This document shows, in pieces, positions 1-8,425 of a DNA stretch of 64,000 nt. Origin of the DNA: Sphingomonas sp. 28-66-16 (GTDB lineage: Bacteria; Pseudomonadota; Alphaproteobacteria; Sphingomonadales; Sphingomonadaceae); NCBI GenBank assembly GCA_002281485.1, contig NCGF01000001.1:1-64000 (forward strand). The letters run 5' to 3'. The position numbers were made by a program, and so were the translations under genes. Positions within the stretch are counted from its first letter, which is position 1. The number at the start of each line of letters is the position of its first letter. The notes below the pieces were generated by a model that was not told where the DNA came from, did no database searches, and saw nothing but the letters and a program-made list of their open reading frames with translations.

Positions 1-448
1 TCGTCACCCCCCTGCTCGCCAGCACCACTTCTTCCCCAGCCCGCGCGAGATCATAGGCGCGCTCCCCACTCACCTTCAGCGCGGAATAGGCCGGCGGCAC
101 CTGCTCGATCGGCCCGGTAAAGCGCGGCAGCACCGCCTCGACCGCGGCCAAGGTCGGACGGACATCACTCTCGGCAATCACCTTGCCCTCAAGATCGAGC
201 GTGTCGGTCTGCATCCCGAACGCGACGGTGAACTCATAGACCTTGTCGCTATCGAGCATTCGCCCGGCCAGCTTGGTCGCCTCGCCAATCGCGATCGGCA
301 GCACCCCCGTCGCCAGCGGATCGAGCGTCCCGCCATGCCCGACCTTGAATTTCCCATAGCCGCCGTCGCGCAAAGCGCGCTTCACCGCCGACACGCCCTG
401 CGTCGATCCAAGCCCCAACGGCTTGTCGAGGATGATCCAGCCGTGCAC
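1..448 (-). CDS. truB: tRNA pseudouridine(55) synthase TruB (partial, 3' end outside window)
   Basis: Converts U55 to pseudouridine in the T-loop of tRNAs. The visible N-terminal half (about 149 residues) begins HGWIILDKP, typical of TruB, and contains the catalytic block [12 protein letters not shown], whose Asp is the nucleophile in this family. The frame stays open to base 1, so the C-terminal half lies beyond the window. The start is GTG at 448, five bases after the tdk stop, and gives M-H-G-W as in relatives; no ATG is available nearby. It is the last visible gene of the rimP-nusA-infB-rbfA series, its normal place in bacteria, although tdk and a small gene intervene here. Confidence 0.95.
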   Translation of the reverse strand, partial: MHGWIILDKPLGLGSTQGVSAVKRALRDGGYGKFKVGHGGTLDPLATGVLPIAIGEATKLAGRMLDSDKVYEFTVAFGMQTDTLDLEGKVIAESDVRPTLAAVEAVLPRFTGPIEQVPPAYSALKVSGERAYDLARAGEEVVLASRGVT

Positions 449-453
449 GCGCC

Positions 454-1041
454 TCAGCCTTCAGCGGCGGCGAGCCGCTCGATGAAATGCTTGCGACACA
501 GCGCGACATAGCGGTCGTCGCCACCGATCTCGGTCTGCGCGCCCTCCGCCACTGCGCGGCCCGCGCCATCCACCCGCAGGTTCATCGTCGCCTTGCGCCC
601 GCATTCGCACACCGACTTCAGCTCGACGAGATTATCGGCCAGCGCCAACAACGCCGCGCTGCCGGGAAACAGCTTCCCGCGAAAGTCAGTGCGCAGCCCG
701 TAGGCAAGCACGGGAATGCCGACGACATCGGCCAGATGCGCGAGCTGCCCCACCTGCGCCTCGCTGAGGAACTGCGCCTCGTCGACCAGCACGCAGGCGA
801 TCGGCGCGGCGGCATGGTCGGCGGAGACAATCGCGGCGAGATCGGTTTCAGCATCGAAGGCGATCGCCTGCTTCTCCAACCCGATCCGCGAGGCGATCGC
901 GCCCGTCGCCGCGCGCGTGTCGATCGCGGCGGTGAACAATATCGTCCGCATCCCCCGCTCACGATAATTGAAATCGGCCTGCAGCAGGTTCGTGGATTTG
1001 CCCGCGTTCATCGACGCGTAGTAGAAGTAAAGCTTGGCCAT
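454..1041 (-). CDS. tdk: thymidine kinase
   Basis: Phosphorylates thymidine to dTMP with ATP (salvage pathway, cytosol). The 195-residue product has the class II thymidine kinase length. It starts [17 protein letters not shown], where the P-loop is MNAGKST. A DEAQFL motif follows (Walker B; the Glu is the catalytic base), and near the C-terminus CECGRKA and a later Cys-His pair (CRKHF) fit the zinc lasso. The frame is open upstream to 1194, but homology begins exactly at the ATG at 1041, so that start is chosen. It lies between the rbfA side genes and truB on the same strand and ends 5 bases before the truB start, so translation of the two is probably coupled. Confidence 0.95.
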   Translation of the reverse strand: MAKLYFYYASMNAGKSTNLLQADFNYRERGMRTILFTAAIDTRAATGAIASRIGLEKQAIAFDAETDLAAIVSADHAAAPIACVLVDEAQFLSEAQVGQLAHLADVVGIPVLAYGLRTDFRGKLFPGSAALLALADNLVELKSVCECGRKATMNLRVDGAGRAVAEGAQTEIGGDDRYVALCRKHFIERLAAAEG

Positions 1042-1068
1042 GGCGTCGAAATGCCGGAAGGATCGAGG

Positions 1069-1350
1069 ATGTCCAGTAAAATCCCAGACACGCTCTACCC
1101 GGTTGTTGTCGTCCAAGATCGCTATCAGGGCGTCTACAGTGGTGGTGCGTGGCTTTGCGTTGCTGCGGCAGACACGATGGAGGGGGAGTTGCACCGGGCA
1201 AGCTGGGTGCCGAAGTTCGGTCCTGGCTCTGATGATCTCACCGCCGCGATGTTTTGGGCGACAGCACCATCGTGGATTGCATCCGGAAGGACGCCGGAAC
1301 TCGCAATCGACTCACTGCTTGCCAAAGTTTCCGATCACACTTTGGAGTGA
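1069..1350 (+). CDS. small conserved hypothetical protein (93 aa)
   Basis: Function not recognised. The 93-residue soluble protein has a central block VVVQDRYQGVYSGGAWL that resembles a family of short hypothetical proteins in proteobacteria. It is Trp-rich with no signal peptide and no membrane segment. The ATG at 1069 is preceded by GAAGGATCGAGG, a good ribosome binding site. The frame is also open upstream across tdk, but that part is a high-GC antisense shadow. The gene diverges from tdk with only 27 bases between starts, and its 3' end overlaps the 3' end of the opposite gene (1312..1806) by 39 bases. Confidence 0.65.
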   Translation: MSSKIPDTLYPVVVVQDRYQGVYSGGAWLCVAAADTMEGELHRASWVPKFGPGSDDLTAAMFWATAPSWIASGRTPELAIDSLLAKVSDHTLE

Positions 1351-1806
1351 CGAGGCGATCTTGGAGTGCCATCGCCGAAAGACATTTGCGTCCATCGAAC
1401 CGCTGAGTGGCGCACCGCCTGGTCGAGCGTTTGGATGATCGTCGAATACCAGATTAACGAAAGCTTTGGACGACAACGCACCCAGATCAGGGGCTGTGTA
1501 CCTCGCCGAAAAACTGTCTTGATCCACGCCGTTGATGAAAACTGCGATGCGGCTTTCTCCTGCGCCCCAGACGATGATCTGGTCGTCGGCAAATTCGATC
1601 TCGGGCAGAACGTCATTCGCTTTATCGCTGGAGCATACCAAGGACAGCGTCCCTTGTGCCGGGAGGGGAAATTCCAGCGCCCATGGTTCGAGCCAGACCA
1701 TTAAAGGTGTCAGCGTGGCGTTGCAGAGATCGACTGATTGGTGATCCTGAGCGCCGGACAATTCAATCTTCCGGTGCTTCAAGATCGCGCGCCACTTTTG
1801 GATCAC
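1312..1806 (-). CDS. conserved hypothetical protein (up to 164 aa)
   Basis: Function not recognised. The N-terminal half ([18 protein letters not shown], then [10 protein letters not shown]) is beta-rich and resembles small hypothetical proteins whose core reads EPW-x-x-E-[FY]-x-L-P. There is no signal peptide or membrane span. The longest frame uses GTG at 1806, which lies inside rbfA; a TTG at 1761 sits one base after the rbfA stop and could start by coupling. I give the long form but the start is uncertain. It follows rbfA directly and so extends the rimP-infB-rbfA operon. The last 39 bases are shared, antisense, with the gene at 1069..1350. Confidence 0.6.
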   Translation of the reverse strand: MIQKWRAILKHRKIELSGAQDHQSVDLCNATLTPLMVWLEPWALEFPLPAQGTLSLVCSSDKANDVLPEIEFADDQIIVWGAGESRIAVFINGVDQDSFSARYTAPDLGALSSKAFVNLVFDDHPNARPGGAPLSGSMDANVFRRWHSKIASSLQSVIGNFGKQ

Positions 1807-2173
1807 GCAGCAGCTTGTCGATATGGCTGCCCTCGTCGAAGCTTTCGTCGGCGAGGAATTTCAGCTTGGCGGCATATTTGGTGTTCACCCGCCGCGCGAC
1901 TTCGCTCTGCAGATAGGCGGTGTTGGTGCGCAGCGCCTTCAGCACCACGTCCTCGTCCTTGCCGAGCAGCGGCTTCACGAAGGCGGTCGCGTGGCGCAGA
2001 TCGGGCGACATGCGCACTTCGGTGACGGTGACCATATGTTTCGCCAGCGTCTCGTCGTGCACATCGCCGCGCGCGAGAATATCGGACAGCGCATGGCGCA
2101 CCTGTTCCCCCACGCGCAGCAGGCGGACGGAGCGGGTTTCGGCGGTGTCGGCGGGTTTCATCTCTTGAGCCAC
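1763..2173 (-). CDS. rbfA: ribosome-binding factor A
   Basis: Binds the 30S subunit and helps mature the 5' end of 16S rRNA; important in cold. The product of about 132-136 residues has the single KH-like fold of RbfA, with [14 protein letters not shown] at the N-terminus and the [16 protein letters not shown] block. Two starts are possible: GTG at 2173 (136 aa) and ATG at 2161 (132 aa); neither has a clear Shine-Dalgarno. A strong hairpin (2179..2214) ends 5 bases before the GTG, which could affect initiation. It lies 44 bases downstream of infB in the classical nusA-infB-rbfA operon. Confidence 0.95.
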   Translation of the reverse strand: MAQEMKPADTAETRSVRLLRVGEQVRHALSDILARGDVHDETLAKHMVTVTEVRMSPDLRHATAFVKPLLGKDEDVVLKALRTNTAYLQSEVARRVNTKYAAKLKFLADESFDEGSHIDKLLRDPKVARDLEAPED

Positions 2174-2178
2174 TCATG

Positions 2179-2214
2179 CAGCAGCTCTGGCAGCGTAAAC
2201 TGCCAGAGCTGCTG
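2179..2214 (-). promoter_or_regulatory. perfect 15-bp hairpin between infB and rbfA
   Basis: Bases 2179-2193 (CAGCAGCTCTGGCAG) and 2200-2214 are exact reverse complements around a 6-base loop. The hairpin fills almost the whole 44-base infB-rbfA gap. No T-run follows on either strand, so it is not a standard intrinsic terminator. An mRNA processing site, a stabiliser of the infB 3' end, or a translation modulator for rbfA are all possible; this is inference. Confidence 0.7.
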
Positions 2215-2217
2215 AAA

Positions 2218-4887
2218 TTAAAGCGTCCGCTCGCGCAGTTCGACTTCGTAGGTTTCCAAAAAGTCGCCCGGCTTGATGTCGGTATGGCTGGCAAAAGTCA
2301 CGCCGCATTCGAGGCCGGCGCGCACTTCGGGCACGTCGTCCTTGAACCGCCGCAACGACGCAATCTCGCCATTGTAGATGATCACGTCGTTGCGGGTGAT
2401 GCGGGCCTTCAGCGCCTTGCGGATGAAGCCGTCGACCACCAGCAGACCAGCCGCGCGGCCATGCTTGCCGGCCGGGAAAACCTCGCGGATTTCGGCGCGG
2501 CCGACGACCGTTTCGAACGCCTCGGGGCCAAGCTCGCCTGCCATGCCGGCGCGGATCTCGTCGATCAGGTCATAGATGATGTCGTAATATTTCAACGCCA
2601 CCTTCTGCCGCTCGGCGATCTCGCGCGCCTTGGCATTGGCGCGCACGTTGAAGCCGATGATCGGCGCGCCGCTGGCACCCGCCAGCGTCACGTCGCTCTC
2701 GGTGATGCCGCCCACGCCCGAATGGAGCACGCGCGCGCGGATGTCCGCCGTCGAGATCTTGTTGATCGACGCCACGATCGCCTCGACCGACCCCTGGGTG
2801 TCGGCCTTGACCACCAGCGGATATTCGATCGCCTGCTTGTCCTTCAGCGCGGAGAACATCATTTCCAGGCTGGCCGGCGCCGTCGTCGTGCGCTTGTTGG
2901 TCAGCACGCCCTGGCGGTATTCCGCGACTTCGCGGGCGCGCGCCTCGTTCTCGACCACCTGCAGCGGATCGCCCGCCATCGGGATACCCGACAGGCCGAG
3001 CACCTCGACCGGCATCGACGGACCGGCTTCCTTGATCTGGCGACCCTTGTCGTCGATCAGCGCGCGGACCTTGCCACTTTCGGCGCCGACCACGAACACG
3101 TCGCCCACGCGCAAGGTACCCCGGCTGATCAGAATCGTCGCGACCGGGCCACGCCCCTTGTCGAGCTTGGCCTCGATGACATTGCCCTCGGCCATCCGGT
3201 CGGGATTGGCCTTCAGCTCCATCAGTTCGGCCTGGATCTGGATCTTCTCGATCAGCTCGTCGAGCCCGGTCTTCTTGAGCGCAGACACTTCCACGTCCTG
3301 CACGTCGCCGGACATCTCCTCGACGATCACTTCATATTGCAGCAGCGCCTCGCGCACCTTCTTGGCGTTCGCCTCGGGCTTGTCGATCTTGTTGATCGCC
3401 ACGATCATCGGCACGCCGGCCGCCTTGGTGTGGTTGATCGCCTCGATCGTCTGCGGCTTCAGCCCGTCGTCGGCCGCCACCACCAACACGACGATGTCGG
3501 TGACGTTCGCGCCGCGGGCGCGCATCTCGGTAAAGGCCTCGTGGCCCGGGGTATCGAGGAAGGTGATCTGCGACTTGTCCTTCATCGTCACCTGATAGGC
3601 ACCGATATGCTGGGTGATGCCGCCAGCTTCGCCGCGCACCACATCGGTGCCGCGCAACGCATCGAGCAGGCTGGTCTTGCCGTGATCGACATGGCCCATG
3701 ATCGTCACGACCGGCGGCCGTGGCTTCATCTGGTCCTCGGTGTCCTCGCCGGTGTCGAGCGCCAGATCGATGTCCGAATCGGACACGCGCTGGATGTTGT
3801 GGCCGAATTCGGTCACCAGCAGCTCGGCGGTGTCCTGATCGATCGTCTGCGTCATCGTGACGGGCATGCCCATCTTGAACAGCGTCTTGACCAGGTCGGC
3901 GCCCTTTTCGGCCATGCGGTTGGCGAGTTCCTGGACGGTGATCGCCTCAGGGACGATCACGTCGCGAACCTGCTTGGCCTGCGCCTCGCGCGGGCCACCG
4001 AAGTGTCGCTTTTCCTTTTCGCGCGCACGCTTCAGGGCGGCGAGCGAGCGGGCCCGGGCGCCGTCGCCGTCGTTGAGCGCGCGGTTGACGGTCAGCTTGC
4101 CGGCCTGGCGACGATCGTCGCCGCCCTTGCGGTCGCGCGCCGGGCGCGCTGGCGCTTCGGCCGGACGCTTGGAGGCGGGCGACGAAGCCGGTCCGCTGTT
4201 GGTCGACGACGGGGCCGACGCAGGCGCGCTGGCGGCCTGTTCGGGCTCGGACTCGGGCTTGCGTACCGGCTGCGGGCGCTCGGGGCGCGGCACCGGCGTA
4301 AAACGGCGCGGCGCGGGCATGCTCGAGTCGAGCGCCAATTCCATCGGATTAGTGGCAGGCGCGGGTGGAACCTCGGGCGTAACAGGGGTCGACTCCGGCG
4401 CCGGCGCGGCTTCGGGCGCGGCGGCATCGACGACCGGTGCGCGTTCGGGCTCGGGCGGCGCGTTGCGCGCTTCCTCGGCGCGGCGGCGCTCTTCTTCCAG
4501 GGCCTCCTGACGCTCGCGCTCTTCGCGGCGACGGGCCTCTTCGAGCGCGTTCATGCGGGCTTCGTCGGCTTCGCGGAGCAGCTTGGCCTGAAGCTCCTGG
4601 CGCGAGAGCAGGCTGTCGCCGGCCTTGCGCGCGGCGGTTTGCTGCGAAACGGCAGGGGCAGCGGGCTTTGGTGGCGCCACGGGCGCTTCGGCGGCCGGCT
4701 CGTCATGTGCGACCGGATCGGGCTCACCCGGCCGACGCAAGACGCGGCGCGACTTCACCTCGACCACCACGGTGTTGGAACGGCCATGGCTGAAGCTCTG
4801 CTTCACCTTGCCGGTTTCCACCGTGCGCTTGAGGCCCAAAGGCGCGCGCATGCCCAGTTTCGGCTTTTCGTTGTCGGTATCGCTCAT
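2218..4887 (-). CDS. infB: translation initiation factor IF-2
   Basis: GTPase that places initiator fMet-tRNA on the 30S subunit and promotes 50S joining. With ATG at 4887 it has 889 residues. Order: N-terminal start MSDTDNEKPKLGMRAPLG; a long Arg/Glu/Pro/Ala-rich and coiled region (to about residue 300); the IF2_N segment; the G domain with GHVDHGKT (about residue 396), DTPGHEAF and NKIDKP; then beta-barrel domains and the C-terminal initiator-tRNA domain ending YEVELRERTL. A TTG at 4908 overlapping the ylxR stop would add 7 residues; the ATG is preferred because the alphaproteobacterial N-terminus begins there. Between ylxR (upstream) and rbfA. Confidence 0.97.
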   Translation of the reverse strand: MSDTDNEKPKLGMRAPLGLKRTVETGKVKQSFSHGRSNTVVVEVKSRRVLRRPGEPDPVAHDEPAAEAPVAPPKPAAPAVSQQTAARKAGDSLLSRQELQAKLLREADEARMNALEEARRREERERQEALEEERRRAEEARNAPPEPERAPVVDAAAPEAAPAPESTPVTPEVPPAPATNPMELALDSSMPAPRRFTPVPRPERPQPVRKPESEPEQAASAPASAPSSTNSGPASSPASKRPAEAPARPARDRKGGDDRRQAGKLTVNRALNDGDGARARSLAALKRAREKEKRHFGGPREAQAKQVRDVIVPEAITVQELANRMAEKGADLVKTLFKMGMPVTMTQTIDQDTAELLVTEFGHNIQRVSDSDIDLALDTGEDTEDQMKPRPPVVTIMGHVDHGKTSLLDALRGTDVVRGEAGGITQHIGAYQVTMKDKSQITFLDTPGHEAFTEMRARGANVTDIVVLVVAADDGLKPQTIEAINHTKAAGVPMIVAINKIDKPEANAKKVREALLQYEVIVEEMSGDVQDVEVSALKKTGLDELIEKIQIQAELMELKANPDRMAEGNVIEAKLDKGRGPVATILISRGTLRVGDVFVVGAESGKVRALIDDKGRQIKEAGPSMPVEVLGLSGIPMAGDPLQVVENEARAREVAEYRQGVLTNKRTTTAPASLEMMFSALKDKQAIEYPLVVKADTQGSVEAIVASINKISTADIRARVLHSGVGGITESDVTLAGASGAPIIGFNVRANAKAREIAERQKVALKYYDIIYDLIDEIRAGMAGELGPEAFETVVGRAEIREVFPAGKHGRAAGLLVVDGFIRKALKARITRNDVIIYNGEIASLRRFKDDVPEVRAGLECGVTFASHTDIKPGDFLETYEVELRERTL

Positions 4888-4904
4888 CAGGTCGCTCAAA
4901 GTCC

Positions 4905-5627
4905 TCAAATATTCAGGTCGGCAGTTGCCGCGTCATCGTCAGCCGGTCCGGCATTCTCGCCGGAAATATCGAACGCCGATGCGCCCTGCGAGGCTGTTTC
5001 GCAAGGCGCAGACTCCTGCTCGGGTCCGATAAAGTGCAGCCAGCGATCGAGCGCTTCGCGCAATCGCCGGGCGGCGCCGGGGTCGGTCACCCCGATATGT
5101 ACCACGTTTTCGCGGCCCAATGCCACGGACAATATAGGGCGGGCCAGCGGGATCACCAGCCCACGCAGCCCGCCGCCCACTTCATCGCGGCCGACGCGCC
5201 ATGCCTGATCGAGCTTGCGCGTGCCGTCCGCGCCCGCATCGCTGGCGTGGAGCAGCAGGTGGAGCTTGCCGCTGCGCGCCGCCTTTTCGATGCGCTCGCC
5301 GCCGATGACGATCGTGCCCGCGCGCGATTCGAGGCCGAGCCGGTCGAGCACCGCCTTCTCCAGCGCCTCGGCAATCGCGCCGGGCAGGTCGGTTGGAAGC
5401 GTGAATTGCCCGGTCTTGAAGGCGCGCGACAAGGCGCCCTTCAACCTGCCCTTGGTGATTGCGGCTTCCAGCGTGCCACGCGTAACCCCAATCCACGCAC
5501 CGCGCCCGGGGGCCTTGGCGCGGACATCGGGATGGATCATGCCATCGGGTGCCAGCGCCAGCCGCACGAGGTTAGCCCGCGCGGCGCGGTCGCCGGAGAG
5601 GATGCAGCGGCGGATGGGGTCGATCAT
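4905..5627 (-). CDS. YlxR (DUF448) / L7Ae-like RNA-binding protein
   Basis: Nucleic-acid-associated protein always found between nusA and infB; the precise role is not settled. The first 80 residues are the YlxR domain (RRCILSG near the N-terminus, then APGRGAWIG). Residues of about 90-190 resemble the L7Ae/L30e fold (LLLHASDAG), giving the two-domain form common in Alphaproteobacteria. The tail is acidic and low in complexity. The stop (4905-4907) abuts a possible TTG of infB at 4908, so translation is tightly coupled. Between this gene and the tautomerase upstream lies a palindromic repeat element (5651..5741). Confidence 0.9.
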   Translation of the reverse strand: MIDPIRRCILSGDRAARANLVRLALAPDGMIHPDVRAKAPGRGAWIGVTRGTLEAAITKGRLKGALSRAFKTGQFTLPTDLPGAIAEALEKAVLDRLGLESRAGTIVIGGERIEKAARSGKLHLLLHASDAGADGTRKLDQAWRVGRDEVGGGLRGLVIPLARPILSVALGRENVVHIGVTDPGAARRLREALDRWLHFIGPEQESAPCETASQGASAFDISGENAGPADDDAATADLNI

Positions 5628-5650
5628 GCGAGCCTCCCCTCGCTCGCGCC

Positions 5651-5741
5651 GTCATGCTGAACTTGTTTCAGCATCCAACGCGCCGCAAATCCCGTCCGCA
5701 CATGCGGTGAGATGCACCCTGGAACAAGTTCAGGGTGACGG
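5651..5741. repeat. family A palindromic repeat (copy A1)
   Basis: The left half GTCATGCTGAACTTGTTTCA and the right half CCTGGAACAAGTTCAGGGTG are inverted copies that share the TGAACTTGTTYCAG core, each half also being a small hairpin. Same organisation as the elements at 17839, 33703 and 44393. It lies in the 138-base gap between the tautomerase gene and ylxR, so it is transcribed within the nusA-infB operon. Confidence 0.85.
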
Positions 5742-5765
5742 CAAACCTGGGTAAACCCTAGCGCC

Positions 5766-6002
5766 TCATCGTGGGGGAACCGCATGCGCGTCCTCCCTGT
5801 ATGGTGGGACACCAGCATCGCGGTCGGCAATCAATTGTCCGCCCGCGCCGTAACTCTCCATCGAGACTTCCTCGATGACGATCTGCACCGCCGCCGGGTT
5901 CTTGCCCAGCCGCTCGACCAGCGAGCGGGTCACGTCGGCGACGATCCCCGCTTTCTGCTCGCGCGTGGCGCTGCCCGCCATCCGGATGCTGACAAACGGC
6001 AT
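5766..6002 (-). CDS. 4-oxalocrotonate tautomerase family protein
   Basis: Small tautomerase-superfamily enzyme (78 residues) whose catalytic base is the N-terminal proline exposed after Met removal; here MPFVSIRMAG gives Pro at position 2. The body (about 62 residues) matches the 4-OT fold, with VERLGKNPAAVQIVIEEV as the central strand-helix unit, followed by a C-terminal extension. The substrate cannot be told from sequence. The ATG at 6002 shares one base with the nusA stop (TGATG), so it is co-translated with nusA, an unusual insertion in this otherwise standard operon. A repeat element separates it from ylxR downstream. Confidence 0.85.
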   Translation of the reverse strand: MPFVSIRMAGSATREQKAGIVADVTRSLVERLGKNPAAVQIVIEEVSMESYGAGGQLIADRDAGVPPYREDAHAVPPR

Positions 6003-7639
6003 CAGGCCTCTTCGCCCTCCGCAGCGGCTTCCGTCTCCGGAGCGGCCTCTTCCTCGTCCTCGAACCAGTGCGCGCGGGCGGCCATGATGATCTCGTTGCC
6101 CTGCTCTTCGGTCAGGCCGTATTCGGCGAGCACGCCGCCCTTGTCCTCGGGGCGCTTGTTCTCGGTCTCGGCGCGGCGGCGCTGTTCCTGGCGCTTCTTC
6201 TGGACCAGTTCGTCGGTCGCGAGATCGGCGAGATCGTCGAGCGTCTTGATCCCCGCCCTGCCGAGCGTGACGAGCATCGCCTCGTTCAGGTGCGGCATCG
6301 TCGCCAGATCGTCGGAGACGCCGAGCTCACGGCGCAGCGCACGATTGGCTTCCTCGCGGCGATCGAGCGCCTCGGTCGCGCGGCTCTGCAACTCGGCGGC
6401 GAGATCGTCGTCGAACCCTTCGATCGAGGCGATTTCGTCGACCTCGACATAGGCGACCTCTTCGAGCGCGCCGAAACCTTCGGCGACGAGCAGCTGCGCG
6501 AGCGTCTCGTCGACATCGAGTTCGTTCTGGAACATTTCGGAACGCTCGACGAATTCCTTCTGGCGCTTCTCGCTGGCATCGGCCTCGGTCAGGATGTCGA
6601 TCGCCTTGCCGGTCAGCTGGCTGGCGAGGCGCACATTCTGGCCGCGACGACCAATGGCCAGCGACAGCTGATCGTCGGGCACCACCACCTCGATCCGGTC
6701 CTCTTCCTCGTCGATCACGACGCGACTCACCGATGCCGGCTGGAGCGCGTTGACGACGAAGGTCGCGGTGTCGGGCGACCAGGGGATGATGTCGATCTTC
6801 TCGCCCTGCATTTCCTGCACGACCGCCTGGACGCGGCTGCCCTTCATGCCGACGCACGCGCCGACCGGATCGATCGACGAATCATGGCTGATCACGCCGA
6901 TCTTGGCGCGGCTGCCAGGATCACGCGCGGCGGCCTTGATCTCGATAATCCCGTCGTAAATTTCGGGCACTTCCTGCGCGAACAGCTTCTTCATGAAATC
7001 GGGGTGCGCGCGGCTGAGGAAAATCTGCGGCCCGCGATTCTCGCGGCGCACGTTGAGGATCAGCGAGCGGATGCGATCGTTGACCCGCACCACTTCGCGC
7101 GGGATCTGCGCATCGCGGCGGATGACGCCCTCGGCCCGGCCAAGATCGACCACGACATGGCCGAACTCGACGCGCTTGACGACGCCGGTGATGATCTCAC
7201 CCATCCGGTCCTTGAATTCTTCATATTGGCGCTCGCGCTCGGCATCGCGGACCTTCTGGAAGATCACCTGCTTGGCGGCCTGGGCGGCGATGCGGCCGAA
7301 CTCGATCGGGGGCAGCGGATCGACGATGTAATCGCCGACGACGGCGCCGGGCTGAAGCTTCTGCGCTTCCTTCAGATTGACCTGCTTGAAATAGTCATCG
7401 ACCGCCTCGACCACTTCCACGACTCGCCACAGGCGCAGATCGCCCGACTGCGGATCGAGCTTGGCGCGGATGTCATTCTCGGCGCCGTAGCGGGCACGCG
7501 CGGCGCGCTGGATCGCGTCTTCCATCGCCTCGATCACGATCGCGCGGTCGATCAGCTTTTCCTTCGCGACGGCATCCGCAATCGCGATCAGTTCGGCCTT
7601 GTTGGCGGAAACGGCAGAAGCGCCGGGGGCAGTGGCCAT
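6002..7639 (-). CDS. nusA: transcription termination/antitermination factor NusA
   Basis: Binds RNA polymerase and nascent RNA, modulating pausing, termination and rRNA antitermination. The 545-residue protein shows the N-terminal RNAP-binding domain (residues about 15-135), S1 domain, two KH domains (the first includes VGACVGMKGSRVQAVVQEMQG, the second AIGRRGQNVRLASQLTG), and a C-terminal helix-hairpin-helix part followed by an acidic tail (EDEEEAAPETEAAAEG). The start is ATG at 7639, 5 bases after the rimP stop. Second gene of the rimP-nusA-infB operon. Confidence 0.97.
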   Translation of the reverse strand: MATAPGASAVSANKAELIAIADAVAKEKLIDRAIVIEAMEDAIQRAARARYGAENDIRAKLDPQSGDLRLWRVVEVVEAVDDYFKQVNLKEAQKLQPGAVVGDYIVDPLPPIEFGRIAAQAAKQVIFQKVRDAERERQYEEFKDRMGEIITGVVKRVEFGHVVVDLGRAEGVIRRDAQIPREVVRVNDRIRSLILNVRRENRGPQIFLSRAHPDFMKKLFAQEVPEIYDGIIEIKAAARDPGSRAKIGVISHDSSIDPVGACVGMKGSRVQAVVQEMQGEKIDIIPWSPDTATFVVNALQPASVSRVVIDEEEDRIEVVVPDDQLSLAIGRRGQNVRLASQLTGKAIDILTEADASEKRQKEFVERSEMFQNELDVDETLAQLLVAEGFGALEEVAYVEVDEIASIEGFDDDLAAELQSRATEALDRREEANRALRRELGVSDDLATMPHLNEAMLVTLGRAGIKTLDDLADLATDELVQKKRQEQRRRAETENKRPEDKGGVLAEYGLTEEQGNEIIMAARAHWFEDEEEAAPETEAAAEGEEA

Positions 7640-7644
7640 GAGTC

Positions 7645-8235
7645 TCAGTCCTGTTCTTGCGTGTCGATTTCGGCCAGGTCGGGCCCAATTTCTAGAGTAT
7701 CGTCTTCAAATTCGTCTGCGCCCGCTGTCGACAGCGGCGCGGTGGCGGCGAGCAGCCGATCGGTGAACAGCAATTTCGCATCGGCGACCTGATCGAAGCC
7801 GATCGTCATCGCCTTGTGTTTCTTGACGTCGATGGTGATGCGGTCGCCCTCGACGCCGACCAGATCGCCGGTCAGCTGCTTGCGGCCATCGATCGGCGCG
7901 ACCAGATGGATGCGCGCTTCATGGCCCTTCCAGACGTCGAAATCGGCGAGCCGCGTCAGCGGCCGGTCGATGCCGGGCGAGCTGACTTCGAGCCGGTATG
8001 CCTCCCTGATCGGATCGCGCCCGGCTTCCTCCAGGCCATCCATCACATCGGAAATCCGGCGAGACAGCTCGGCGCAATCGTCGATGGTGAGCTGGCGCGT
8101 GTCGGGCCGCTCGGCCATCACCTGCAGCGTCAGGTCGCCTGCGCCGCCGAACAGCTTGACGCGCACCAGATCGAAGCCCAGCGCACGCGCCTCGGGCTCG
8201 ATCAATTCCGTCAATAGCTGGGCGACATCCGCCAA
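7645..8235 (-). CDS. rimP: ribosome maturation factor RimP
   Basis: Needed for 30S subunit assembly. The family block PEARALGFDLVRVKLFGG is at the N-terminus, ISDVMDGLEE and EVSSPGIDRPL in the middle, and a C-terminal SH3-like domain follows. Start chosen: TTG at 8235, with GGAGAG 6 bases upstream, giving 196 residues starting at the family N-terminus (ADVAQLLTEL). The frame is open further upstream to 8379, but that part has no homology. First gene of the operon; a promoter-like sequence lies about 90 bases upstream. Confidence 0.93.
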   Translation of the reverse strand: MADVAQLLTELIEPEARALGFDLVRVKLFGGAGDLTLQVMAERPDTRQLTIDDCAELSRRISDVMDGLEEAGRDPIREAYRLEVSSPGIDRPLTRLADFDVWKGHEARIHLVAPIDGRKQLTGDLVGVEGDRITIDVKKHKAMTIGFDQVADAKLLFTDRLLAATAPLSTAGADEFEDDTLEIGPDLAEIDTQEQD

Positions 8236-8324
8236 ATTCGTCTCTCCGGCATAACCAACCGCGCCGCCGGCCCCGGTGGGGTCCGACCTCTGCAGCGTTA
8301 CCGATGTAGAGAAAGCGCAACCGC

Positions 8325-8353
8325 GATATAGGCCGAACGCGAGAAGGGAGCAA
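8325..8353 (-). promoter_or_regulatory. candidate sigma-70 promoter of the rimP-nusA-infB operon
   Basis: On the minus strand TTGCTC (8353-8348) is followed by a 17-base spacer and TATATC (8330-8325), a fair match to TTGACA/TATAAT. It is about 90 bases upstream of the rimP start, and no gene lies between. Prediction only. Confidence 0.45.
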
Positions 8354-8425
8354 GGCTTCTCGACACGCGACGATTTCACCCCGCCGGCAACATCTTGTTA
8401 ACCGCGAATCTTTAATCATTGCGGC

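Noticed and set aside
487..1068. Upstream extension of the small plus-strand gene at 1069
   Set aside because: This part is antisense to tdk; the ribosome binding site and protein similarity support the ATG at 1069.
2176..5208. Very long open frame on the plus strand antisense to infB (about 1000 codons)
   Set aside because: High-GC shadow of infB: rich in Arg/His/Leu/Asp with no domain, while the minus strand encodes an intact IF-2.
6068..7792. Long plus-strand open frame antisense to nusA and rimP
   Set aside because: Composition is the usual antisense shadow; NusA on the other strand is complete with all domains.
8395..8425. TTAA-N10-TTAA upstream of the desaturase gene as a CtrA site
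   Set aside because: CtrA sites have a 7-base spacing between the TTAA halves; the spacing here is 10.
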